A stretch of DNA of 64,000 nt from Phaseolus vulgaris. Its lineage: Eukaryota > Streptophyta > Magnoliopsida > Fabales > Fabaceae. This document shows positions 25,034 to 36,055 of this stretch, piece by piece; positions within the stretch are counted from its first letter, which is position 1, and the number at the start of each line of letters is the position of its first letter. The DNA is taken from contig NC_023759.2 in the NCBI RefSeq assembly GCF_000499845.2, positions 37,967,785-38,031,784 of the forward strand. The letters are read 5' to 3'. The notes under the pieces were generated by a model. It had not been told where the DNA came from and did not search any database. It saw nothing but the letters and a program-made list of their open reading frames with translations. Made by a program: the position numbers and the translations under genes.

Positions 25034-25379
25034 CATTCCTCACCTATTTTCTCCTTCCATCCAAGAAATAACTTTTATCATAGAAGAAAAAAAACTTAAA
25101 TTTGCAGGCCTTTAAATTATTTTCTTAGAAAAATTACCAAAATAATAATAAATTTTTTATTTTTATTTCATATATAAATGCTTTCATATTAGGCATCACC
25201 TGCCATCACATGAAAAAATTATTATTAAAAAAAATACAAAAATATGGGGGAATAGGTCAAAACTCATATGTTAACAAAAACGATACATAGGTAGATTATA
25301 CATATTCATAAAGAATTCTAAGAACAAAGTAGATGGAAGCCTATTATACCAATGAAATGATTATCTATAAATATTATAA

Positions 25380-26640
25380 ATTAGCTAACTTATCAGCACA
25401 CACATTCCCTTCACGAAAGATATGAGTAACCCTAAACCTGATTTTACCACAGTAATTAAGACAAGTATTTCATCGATTCTGAAGCATCCAAGGAACATTT
25501 CTCCTAGCAGTAAACGCAGCACAAACCAAAGCAGAATCACATTCCAACTAAACATTAGTAAGCCTCCATAGCATGTATAACCCCATAAAACTCAGCAACT
25601 AGAGCAGTCTGAACTTCAAAGAACGCAGAGAAAGCTCCAATAAATTCCTCCATACTCTCACGAAAAGTACCTCCACAAGTAGCAAGACCAGGAGGATATC
25701 CCCTAGCAGCCCCATAAGTGTTAACTTTAACCCAGTCCGGTGAAGAAAACTCTCATCTCATAGGAAGAGGGCGAAGAACTTTACCAGTACGAGTATTAAT
25801 ACCAAAAAACTTGATCATGTTGAAATCCAACATATCATTTTTCATAGGAGCTTTAGACGAGTTACCCACCAGACAAGTTAATTCTTTAATAACCGAAATA
25901 GGCCGAGAAATCTCAATCTTATCCTGAAAACGAACAAAATTCCTCATACGCCATATCATCCAAATAGAAAAAGTTATCACATCAAGCTTAATGAATTTAA
26001 CCAAAGGACTACCATCACTCTTAATAAAAGAAAGAACATCATCCTTATTAAAGAATGAGAAGTAGAAAAAATCTTCCGAACCTAACTCCAAATACCCAAA
26101 GAATTAGAGCATTCAAAAAATAAATGCGGAATAGATTCTTCGTGCTTTCACAAAGTGTACACATAGAACAAATATACAAACCTTTATTATGAATATGCTA
26201 ATCTGTAGGAAGCCGCCCATGAAAAACTTTTTAAAGTACAAGAGATTTGGAAGGCAGAATAAATGAAGACCAAATTAATTGACCCCAACCTTAGGGAACT
26301 CCTGGTTCCAAGAACCAAGTCCTAGCCGATTTAAGAGTGAAACGACTAGACTCATCTAAAATCCAATTAGGATTATCATGTTCCACCCTGACTATGATAT
26401 GACTAAAAAGATGAGGCATCTGCTGTAAAGACAATGCAATATTCCAATCACAACCTGTCCAAAACTGATTAACTGTATCTGGAATGCTAGAACTATCAGA
26501 TATCCCTGCAATATGTGCTAAAGAAGTAGTAGAACACAATTTATCAATTTCAGAAATTAATAAAAGAACCTGTAGCAATAGTCCAAGATGTATAATCAAG
26601 TATAGTATAATAAAACTGCTTAATTTCAGGGCAAAGAAAT
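25380..26640 (-). pseudogene. Decayed LINE (non-LTR retrotransposon) fragment: zf-RVT and RNase H-like region
   Basis: Read on the minus strand, several interrupted frames follow the C-terminal order of plant LINE ORF2 products. A zf-RVT-type segment comes first (SRFTLKSARTWFLE near 26300, then GRLPTD.HI and a C..C..C series near 26150-26220), then a linker (FSIWMIWRMRNFVRFQ near 25940-25975), then an RNase H-like part ending in a FREGN.CADKLA-type stretch near 25390-25430. Frameshifts and stops break it throughout and the reverse transcriptase is missing. It is a dead 5'-truncated copy. The assignment rests on motif order, not on a full alignment. Confidence 0.7.
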
Positions 26641-26845
26641 GAGGATTTATAAATATCTTTAAACATTTATTTGTGTTACCTTTATATACATATTACATTA
26701 TATATTTATAATAATTATAATTTGCTTGAATTTATATATGTTAAACTTATAAATATCATTACAAATTTTACTATATATTTTTATTCACATTCTACAAAGT
26801 AAATGATTATATATATTGCTGTTATTTTTAAAAAAGATTTTTTTT

Positions 26846-26935
26846 AATTGTTTTGAAATAAAGAAAATTTATTTAATTATTTTGAAATAAAGAAAATTTA
26901 TTTAATTATTTTGAAATAAAGAGAAATTACGAAAT
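26846..26935. repeat. 29-bp tandem repeat, about three copies
   Basis: The unit ATTTTGAAATAAAGAAAAT followed by TTATTTAATT repeats almost perfectly with a 29-bp period, inside an AT-rich tract. Confidence 0.75.
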
Positions 26936-27099
26936 TATTTATTTTATTAAATAAATAAATAAATTATTTTTCATTTATTAAAATATAAATAATCTAAATA
27001 TTGTAGATTTTTTCTTTGACAAAAAAAATATTATTATAATAAATATTAAAATAAAGATATAATATTAATTATAATATTTTTTTATCAAAAGTAATTATA

Positions 27100-28110
27100 A
27101 AAATAAAAATTATTTTAGGTAATTTTTTTATTATGTAGATGATTTCTTAGTGTAAATACTTGTTTAATTTAAGAAAAAAATATTTAAAGGATATATTTGT
27201 ATGAAATAGTGTAGAGGAATTGTTATAGATTATATAATTATTGAAGTAAAAATGTATTATTAAATTGTAAAAATAATTTTTTTAATAATTTTTTTAAATT
27301 TTATTGTAAATAATTTATTGTGTATGTTGTTTTTATTGTGAGTAATAATTTTGAATTTAGAAAAGTGGTTATTTAAAAGGTAAAATTGTTAGAAATAAAA
27401 AATTGTGTATAAGAAGTGTACAAAGAGTTCTTTAACTATTAAAATAAAAAATATATTATTAAATTATTGAATTTTTTATTAAAAATAATTATAAAATAAA
27501 TACCTTTTAAATTTTATTGTAGGTATTTTTTTTATTGTGTAAGTGGCTTTTTAATTTAATTGTTAGATAATTTTTTTTATTGTGTAGATGGTTTTTAGTG
27601 TAAATAATTATTTGAATTTAAAAAATTAATGATTTAAAGTGTAAAATTCTAAGAAATTGTTTATATAAAAGTGGTGTATCTTTCTTTATATATTGTTATA
27701 AAAAATAGTTATAAAAATAAATATTATAATTTTTTTATTAAAAATAATTATAAAAGTAAATAATTTTCAATTTTATTCCAGAAAATGGTAAGATGTTGTG
27801 CACATAAAAAGAAAAATTATTATAGATTATAGATTATAGATAACCATTGAAAAAAAATATTATTAAATTATAATTTTTTAAGAAAATTAATTATAAGAAA
27901 AAATTTAATTTTATTGTAGATAACTTTTTTATTGTATAATTTTTTTTTATTGTGAGTAATTATTTAAATTTTAGAAGTAATTATTTAAATTTTAGAAGTA
28001 ATTATTTAAAGGTTAAAATTGTAAGAAATTTTGTATAAAAAAAGATGTGTGTCATCTTTATATATGATTATGGATTATAGGTATAGTTATGGATAAAATA
28101 CTAAAAAAAA
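27100..28110. repeat. Diverged AT-rich tandem array
   Basis: Recurring blocks in the same order and orientation: TTTATTGT(A/G)..., GTGTAAATAATTATTTGAAT, AAAGGTAAAATTGTTAGAAAT, ATATTATTAAATTAT, and ATTAAAAATAATTATAAAA. The last-but-two block occurs near 27180, 27380, 27640 and 28010, so spacing varies from about 200 to 370 bp. This looks like four diverged units of a long-period repeat. It has no coding potential. Confidence 0.5.
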
Positions 28111-28119
28111 ATTATTTAT

Positions 28120-29414
28120 TTATTTTATAATTATAATTTATGAAGTTATTCTTTTATAAATCTAGTAATATTTATTATAAAATTAAATATTTAATTTTTG
28201 TTAGTATAAAAAAGGTAAATACACAATTTTTTTAAAGAACACAGACAACTCCACTCCCAATTTTCTTATTCATATATCTAAATAAGAAACAATTTTTTTA
28301 GGAGTGAATAAAAAGAAAGAAACAGAAATAGTAAACTCTGGCTGTTCACATATTTTAAATATTAATATAATATTATTACATGATAAATTTATAATAATTA
28401 TGTTTATTTTAATTTGTTTTTAATATTTAGGTCAGTATTAGTTTGAAATTCTCTTATAGTTTAATAATTTTTTTATTTTAATTAATATTAACAAGGGACA
28501 TATTAACTTCTTTTTCTTCATTCAAAATCCTTTATAATTTTTATTATTATTATAATAATAATTTTGTATTATGATAAGAAAATCTTGACGTAAATGCCAA
28601 AAAGCAGAAACACAGTTTAAGGAGAAAATTGCAAAAAAACAGAGAGATTATAAACATATTTTTATTACTTTTGTACTAATAAAAAATTGATTATAGATTT
28701 TAAAATTTGTAAAAATTGTATAAAAAGTGTATTTTGATTGGAGATTATAAAGTGTAAATTTAAGAGTTGCCAAAAATAATAACAAAAGGACTAAGCAGAA
28801 GAACTGAATTAGAATGAAAATAAAAAATGAAGAAGAAGAAGGCAAGTGCAAAAAAACTTCAAAATTAAAATGGCTGAAAAATTGATCCCCAAAAATGTTA
28901 CACCTTCATAATTTTTTATTTTATTTTTTCTATGATATGATTAAAGACTTTCAAATAGTGATGTAATTCTACTGTCACACAATAGAATATAAAAATCAGC
29001 ATTTTCCATTGGGCCTTTTCTTCATTTCCTTGGTCTCATGTGTGCTAATTCTTTTTCTTCAGAACTCCAAAATGAAAGCGCTTTTTCATGTAGCATGTGT
29101 TGTTCAGTCCTTTTCATTTCACATGTTTTAATTACAATTTTAGAAGATAAAGGTGAAATCAGAATTTCAGAAATAAAAAAAGCAGATAGAAAGATACTGA
29201 TTCTTGTGACAGAACTCTTCTTGTCAAGTCCTTCTCTTCCCTCTATAATCACACACTTCAATCACAAGGTCAAATTTCTGATTTCAAATAAGTAACTTTG
29301 AAGTTCTTCATATTTTAATATTATATATAAAGGATAAAAGTGGAAAAAAATGTGAGCACAAAACATGTACACTCAAATAAAATAAAATAGAATCTTTACA
29401 CGAGAATAATGATG
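28120..29414. other. AT-rich intergenic DNA before the gypsy element
   Basis: No gene recognised. Frames on both strands near 29.0-29.3 kb overlap each other and resemble nothing I know. Confidence 0.5.
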
Positions 29415-29419
29415 AGAAT

Positions 29420-30067
29420 TGTATCGGTCGGTGCCGAACGACCGAGTGGTTTACGTCGAATAAATCTAATTAAATCCAATTAAATTCACTACGATTGTTT
29501 CGCGTGAAGTGAAAAGCAGTTACAACGATCATTGACTAAGTCGAAGCACGTTCTCTGGATCACTCCCCTAATTTTCAGGACACCATCTGTACCGGTCGAC
29601 GCCGAACGACCGAGTGGTTTACGTCGAATAAATCTAATTAAATCCAATTAAATCCACTACGATTGTTTCGCGTGAAGTGAAAAGCAGTTACAACGACCAT
29701 TGACTAAGTCGAAGCACGTTCTCTGGATCACTCCCCTAATTTTCAGGACACCATCAAGCACGACCCAGAAACCACTTAACATGTCTCTGACCATCAACTG
29801 CTTGGCCCACATGACCAAGGCCCAAGTCAACCTACTAAAGGGACTTCTGAGGGGGAAAAAGGTACGTTTTTCTACTATCAGAGAATTCTCACTTGAGCAC
29901 CATCGCTGACTTGAGCGTCGGATGGCAATCGCAGGTACCCCCGCCGGCCGACCGAGGCACGCGAAGAGGAAGGAGACTAGAAGACTAGGACAATCAAGAG
30001 TGAAGTAGATACCTTGTATCGACGTGGATCAACATTACTCAGCCCCCAATATCCACATACAGGTACA
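29420..30067 (+). repeat. 5' LTR of the Tat-lineage element
   Basis: 648 bp, TG..CA ends. Its first 336 bp are a perfect-length tandem duplication of a 168-bp unit (29420-29587 and 29588-29755), so the LTR start sequence TGTA(T/C)CGGTCG occurs twice. The end is placed at GGTACA because the same terminus appears in the inverted copy (as GGCACA) and in the 3' LTR (as GGTACC). Confidence 0.88.
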
Positions 30068-30130
30068 ATTGGCGCCCACCGTGGGGCAAGTAATCACTAT
30101 TCCCAGACCTAGAGGTACCAACGCTCGAGG

Positions 30131-33100
30131 ATGGGTTCAACGGCGAACAACAACAATGATACTGCAACAGAAGAACACATGATGATACTCCAAACCCTCC
30201 AGGTTCAGATGCAGGAGTTGCTCCAGAAGGGAGTCGCCGATCAACTACGTCAAGACGAAGAGAAGAAGAGACAGGAGGAGGAACGCCAGCGGCATGCGGA
30301 AGAGATAACTCAGTTAAAAGAGCAGAACAAAAGATTGATGGAGAGACTCGAGCAATCTGAACGTGAAGGGCATTCGTGTGCGCCTTCTCCACCACCACAT
30401 CAGTAAGGAACAAAGACAATAGCCCAAACAATAGCCCAAACTATGCCTCCCACATCACTCGTTCAGCACACCCATCAGAGTGTGAAGCAGGTAACCCCAA
30501 ACAGGGTAACAAATCCGAGAGGCCATCTGTTCACCGACGATATCATAGCCACCCCTCTCCCTGAAAAATGGAGAGGCCTAACGATAAACCTTTACGACGG
30601 ATCCACAGACCCGGACGAACATCTGAATATATTCAGAACACAAATGACCCTTTACACGACTGATCGGACGGTGTGGTGTAAGGTCTTCCCCACCTCTCTC
30701 AGGGAAGGCCCCCTCGGATGGTTCTCTGACCTTCCACCCAATTCCATTACAAGCTTCGACACTTTAGAATTGAAATTCACTACACAGTATGCCACAAGTA
30801 GACCTCATCGGACATCCTCCATGTCCCTCCTAAATGTCAAACAAGAAAGGGGAGAATCCTTACGAACATTTATGGACAGATTTAGCAAAGTGTGCACGAG
30901 CATTCGTAACCTTAATCCAGACATAGCCATGCATCATTTGGTCTCGACTATACTACCTAGAAGGTTTACTGAAAGTCTTATCAAACGACCTCCGTGCAAT
31001 ATGGATGAATTAAGAACAAGAGCGACAAAGTTCATGCAGATAGAAGAACACATTGATTATCATCGAAAGACGCATGTTGAAAACACGGACAGAGGTAAAG
31101 GGATTCGTCCCCCCATAGTGCCGACCGACCGGGATCGGTATCGCCCCAATAGGGGTCCCCGCTTCCACAACAACACCCTATTGATTGTACCAAGGGGTAA
31201 AGTTCTAGACGAAGCACTACAGATTGAATTGATTCCGGCACTAAAGCAGTCGCAAACTCCCCCCAATGCTGATACCAGTAAACGTTGCCAGTACCATCGT
31301 AACTACGACCACACGACCGAAGGATGCCAAGCCCTGAAAGATAAAATTGAAGAGCTCGTCCATGCCGGTCATCTCTGCAAGTTCGTGAAGACTACCATTA
31401 CTGCACCCAGGTCACCCCAGGGTGATCATGATCCCCGAGAACGTTCGGGACGAAGAGACGACCGGACCCGCGACGATCACTATCGTTCAAACAGAAGGAA
31501 AAGAAACAAAAGTCCGGTTAGACGAACGAGACCTAAAAGCGAAAGCCCTGAGCGTAGGATTCGAACTAAGCAGAAAGTTCGTGCGGTCATCAATACAATT
31601 GCTGGACCAGTATCACTCAGCCAGCCCCCTCAAGAGATTAACTACATTGCAGGTGGTTTTGCAGGTGGAGGATGTTCTAATTCCGCAAGGAAGAAACATT
31701 TGAGAGCAGTTCAATCCGTTCATTCGACCTCCACACAACGCCGACCGCACATACCACCAATTACTTTCACCGACGATGATTTCACAGCAATTGATCCAGC
31801 TCAAGATGACCCCATGGTAATAACGGTGGAGATAGACAAATTCAAAATCGCAAAAGTCCTAGTAGATCAAGGTAGCTCGGTCGACATCCTTTACTGGGAA
31901 ACATTTAAGAAGATGAAAATCTCAGAGGCAGAGATACAATCCTACAACGAACAGATAGTTGGTTTCTCAGGAGAAAGAGTAGATACGAGAGGATTTATTG
32001 ATTTATACACTACATTCGGCGACGACTACCTCAGTAAGACCATCAACATACGATACCTACTCGTCAACGCCAACACATCGTACAATATTCTGCTCGGTCG
32101 TCCATCTATCAACAGGTTGAAAGCCATTGTCTCAACCCCTCATTTAGCTATGAAGTTCCCCTCGGTCAATGGAGATATAGCAACCGTACATGTAGATCAG
32201 AAAATAGCACGAGAGTGCTATGTAGCTAGCCTGAAGGTGGAGCCAACCCGAAGGCTTTATACCACGTTGGCCGACCGAACCACAGAGCGGAGAGGCCGGT
32301 CACCAGAAAGACGTTCTAAAGGAAGAGAATCTAGGAGACACTTAGTCGCCTTAGTCGATCTCGATCCCTGGCTGGATGATCCTCGAATGGAAGCGGGGGA
32401 AGATCTTCAACCCATATTCCTCCGCGACAAAGACCGCAAAACATACATGGGAACATCTCTCAAGCTGGACGACCGAGACATGATCGGTAAGACATTAACG
32501 AAAAACGCTGATCTTTTCGCTTGGACCGCTGCAGATATGCCAGGTGTAAAGTCAGATGTTATCACCCATCGGTTATCTGTCTACAGAGAGGCTAGGCCTA
32601 TCGCTCAAAAGAAAAGAAAGTTTGGTGAGGAGCGACGCAAAGCCGCACGGGAGGAAACAGATAAACTAGTTCAAGCTGGTTTTATTCAGAAAGCCCACTA
32701 CACAACGTGGTTAGCTAATGTGGTGATGGTCAAAAAGGCGAATGGTAAATGTAGAATGTGTGTAGATTACACAGATCTTAACAAAGCATGCCCAAAGGAC
32801 TCGTATCCATTGCCTACAATCGACCGACTGGTCGACGGTGCGGCCGGTCATCAAATCCTAAGTTTCCTTGACGCTTATTCGGGATACAATCAAATACAGA
32901 TGTACCACCGTGACAGAGAAAAGACTGCATTCAGAACAGATTCTGATAACTTCTTCTACGAAGTCATGCCGTTTGGTCTCAAGAATGCCGGAGCCACCTA
33001 TCAGCGACTAATGGACCATGTTTTTCACGACATGATCGGTCGGAACGTAGAAGTATATGTCGACGACATTGTCGTGAAATCGGATTCATGCGCACAACAC

Positions 33101-34812
33101 ATGTCCGATTTGAAAGAGGTTTTTCAAGCCTTACGTCGATACCGCATGCAATTAAATCCAGAAAAATGTGCGTTCGGTATAGAGGGCGGCAAGTTCTTAG
33201 GCTTCATGCTTACCCATCGGGGCATAGAAGCCAACCCAGAAAAATGTAAGGCCATCACGGAAATGAGAAGTCCAAGCGGACTCAAAGAAATCCAACGATT
33301 AATGGGTCGTCTTACGTCGCTGTCGCGGTTCGTCCCTAAACTTGCCGAACGAACGAGACCTATTATTAAACTTCTGAAGAAAACCACTAAATTCGAGTGG
33401 ACGGATGAATGTGAACAGAACTTCCAACAGCTAAAGGCATTCTTAGCTTCCCCACCGGTCATCCAGAAACCGAACGCGCGTGAGGCAATTGTAGTCTACC
33501 TGGCTGTTTCCAATGAAGCAGTAAGTTCTGTACTAGTGTAGGAAATTGAAGCAGAAGAACGACCGGTATACTTTGTCAGCCGAGTCTTGCATGGCGCGGA
33601 GATTCGGTATCAGATGGTGGAAAAAGTAGCACTGGCTTTGGTCGTCACCGCACGACGGATGCGGATGTATTTTCAAAATCATAAGGTCATAGTTAAGACT
33701 AACTATCCCATTATGAAGATCCTCACCAAGCCTGACCTGGCTGGACGAATGATAGATTAGGCAGTCGAACTGTCTGAATTCCATATCGAATACCAGCCTA
33801 GGGGGGCCATTAAATCCCAAGCCCTTGCTGACTTCACAGCAGAGCTCGCTCCTCATTCGACCGAAGAAAAAACACCCCGGTGGACGCTATACGTAGACGG
33901 ATCTTCGAACAATCGTTCGTGCGGAGCGGGAGTCGTACTCGAAGGTCCGGGAGAAATTGTTATCGAACAAGCCATGAAGTTCGAATTTAAAACTTCAAAT
34001 AACCAGGCCGAGTATGAAGCAATTATCGCAGGTTTACATCTAGCAATCGAGTTAGAGATAACAAACATAACTTGTAAAAGTGACTCCCGTCTAGTCATCG
34101 GACAACTCACAGAGGAGTACGAGGTAAGAGAAACGTTGCTTCAACAATATTTTCATTTTGTAAAAAATCTCGTAAGCAGGTTCAAGGAAATCTCGTTCCA
34201 ACACGTACGAAGAGAAAATAACACTCGGGCGGACGCGCTATCAAGATTGGCCACCCTAAAAAAGAAAGGAGTCCATCGGTCGGTCATACATGTAACCCTT
34301 GCTCAGCCTAGTGTTAGTACCGAAGAATGCATGACGACCGACACTCAACCTAATTGGATGACTCCCACAAAGCAATATTTGACCGAAGGAGTATGCGATC
34401 CACACTTGGAGAAAACAATGAAACTACAGGCCGCCCGATACATACTCATTGGCCAAGACCTCTACAGGAGAGGATACGCCCGTCCTCTCCTAAAGTGCCT
34501 TAGTCCATAGCAAGTCACCTATGTAATGACCGAATTACATGAAGGGATATGCGGAACCCATTCAGGAGCACGGACTATGTCTGCAAAAAATTTAAGAGCT
34601 GGATACTACTGGCCGACCGTGCAAGGAGACTGCACCGAATACGTTCAAAAATGTGTGAAGTGTCAGGAGTTCGGCACCCTATCACACCAAAAACCAAAAC
34701 ATCTGCACTACATCCTATCCCCCTGGCCATTTGTGAAATGGGGAATGAATATTATCGGACCCTTCACACCCGGAAAAGGGCAATGCAAGTTCCTGTTGCT
34801 TGGCATAGATTA
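30131..34812 (+). pseudogene. gag-pol of the Tat-lineage element, interrupted by four in-frame stops and truncated in integrase
   Basis: One frame runs from the ATG at 30131 to 34812 without a frameshift but with stops at 30404 (TAA), 33539, 33758 and 34508 (TAG). In order: a coiled-coil, glutamate-rich gag N-terminus (30131-30403); the gag core with WFSDLPPNSI (about 30718); a basic Arg-rich stretch (31420-31560); protease with DQGSS (31865); reverse transcriptase with YVDD (33056-33067) and MPFGLKNAGATYQ (32968-33006); first RNase H (to about 33840); second RNase H with LYVDGSS (about 33890) and ADALSRLAT; and the integrase HHCC zinc finger (about 34530-34680). The integrase stops after GIDY where an inverted LTR begins, so most of its catalytic core is gone. 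The element cannot move by itself. Confidence 0.92.
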
Positions 34813-35318
34813 TGTGCCTGTATGGATATTGGGGGCTGAGTAATGTTGATCCACGTCGATACAAGGTATCTACTTCACTCTTGATTGTCCGATTCTTCTA
34901 GTCTCCTTCCTCTTCGCGTGCCTCGGTCAGCCGGCGGGGGTACCTGTGATTGCACTCCGACACTCAAGTCAACGATGGTGCTCAAGTGAGAATTCTCTGA
35001 TAGTAGAAAAACGTACCTTTTCCCCCCTCAGAAGTCCCTTTAGTAGGTTGACTTGGGCCTTGGTCATGTGGGCCAAGCAGTTGATGGTTAGAGACATGTT
35101 TAGTGGTTTCTGGGTCGTGCTTGATGGTGTCCCAAAAATTAGGGGAGTGATCCAGAGAACGTGCTTCGACTTAGTCAATGGTCGTTGTAACTGCTTTTCA
35201 CTTCACGCGAAACAATCGTAGTGGATTTAATTGGATTTAATTAGATTTATTCGACGTAAACCACTCGGTCGTTCGGCGTCGACCGGTACAGATGGTGTCC
35301 TGAAAATTAGGAGAGTGA
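34813..35318 (-). repeat. Inverted partial LTR inside the element
   Basis: Reverse-orientation copy of the element's own LTR. Its left edge is exactly the LTR terminus (TGTGCC, the inverse of GGCACA) fused to the integrase frame. The right edge ends inside the first 168-bp unit, about 20 bp past the start of the second unit, and runs into the antisense ORF. The copy is close in sequence to the two outer LTRs. Confidence 0.9.
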
Positions 35319-35654
35319 AGTCATCAAAGGGAAAACTCATATGCAAGTGGGAAAAGAAAGTACTATACACAGAAAGTCATGAGGAGCATTCTCCCGACCG
35401 TGACAGACACGGTCGGTCACACCACATATATCAACACCCAGCACCTCGGTCGGACAGTCTGGTGCTAGAAAATTCTTATGGACAACAAGAAACTCATCTA
35501 AGTCGTTCGAAGACTTTATTTTACTAGGGATTTGAAGGACAGACGGATCAACCCAATCATAGCTTGGGCCGTCCGACGACTGACTCGCACCGCTAGAAGC
35601 AGTACGAGTCATCGACGAATCTACAACATTCGAAGACTCTATAGAAGAAGGCAT
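35319..35654 (-). pseudogene. Antisense ORF of the Tat element, C-terminally truncated
   Basis: On the minus strand, opposite to gag-pol, an ATG at 35654 opens a frame beginning MPSSIESSNVVDSSMTRT, with YDWVDPSVLQIPSKIKSS and VLGVDICGVTDRVCHGRENA further on. The similar WVDPSVLEVPS...VCHGRE frame is one I recognise from many legume repeat-encoded proteins of unknown function. A one-base slip near 35350 shifts the frame: the next codons would read PFDDFT in another frame. The ORF is then cut by the inverted LTR. A TATA-like CTATAAATA lies at 35776-35784 on the same strand, about 120 bp before the ATG, suggesting its own promoter. Confidence 0.65.
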
Positions 35655-36055
35655 GACTAACCTTGAATGAAGAAAATGACACGGGCAACAAACTCAGCAC
35701 TCGGCGATCGGAACAAACAATGTAAGACTGAGAGCAAGTGAAGTTTAGAAACCCTCAAAAGTTCAAATGAAGCGGTATTTATAGGGTGAGAAGTGAGAGA
35801 AGAAAACCCCAACACTCGTCCAGCACCGTCAGATCAAACCCAATCCAACGGCTAAACGCATTCGGCATATGAAACGACACGAGTTCCTCACCGTTGAAAG
35901 CATCACGATGGGACAGCCTCTCGAAATCGCAACCCTGCCATGCGTCACATCTCTGCCACGCATTTAATAATGCCAGCTAGCGAGCACCACCCCAAAAGTG
36001 TCGTGCGTCTTATACGACTCTTCGGTCATCCATGCCCTCGAGCCTGGGGGGCAAG
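35655..36055 (+). other. Region between the antisense ORF and the 3' LTR, with polypurine tract
   Basis: It holds the presumed promoter and leader of the antisense ORF and ends in CTGGGGGGCAAG directly before the 3' LTR at 36056. That is the expected position of the polypurine tract that primes plus-strand synthesis. Confidence 0.7.

Noticed and set aside
29700..29909. A 69-codon frame repeated in all three LTR copies (also at 34969-35178 minus and 36385-36594)
   Set aside because: It has no ATG at its start and simply follows the LTR sequence; its conservation is explained by the LTRs being copies of each other.
33124..33462. 112-codon minus-strand frame inside gag-pol
   Set aside because: Shadow of the RT/RNase H coding sequence on the plus strand.
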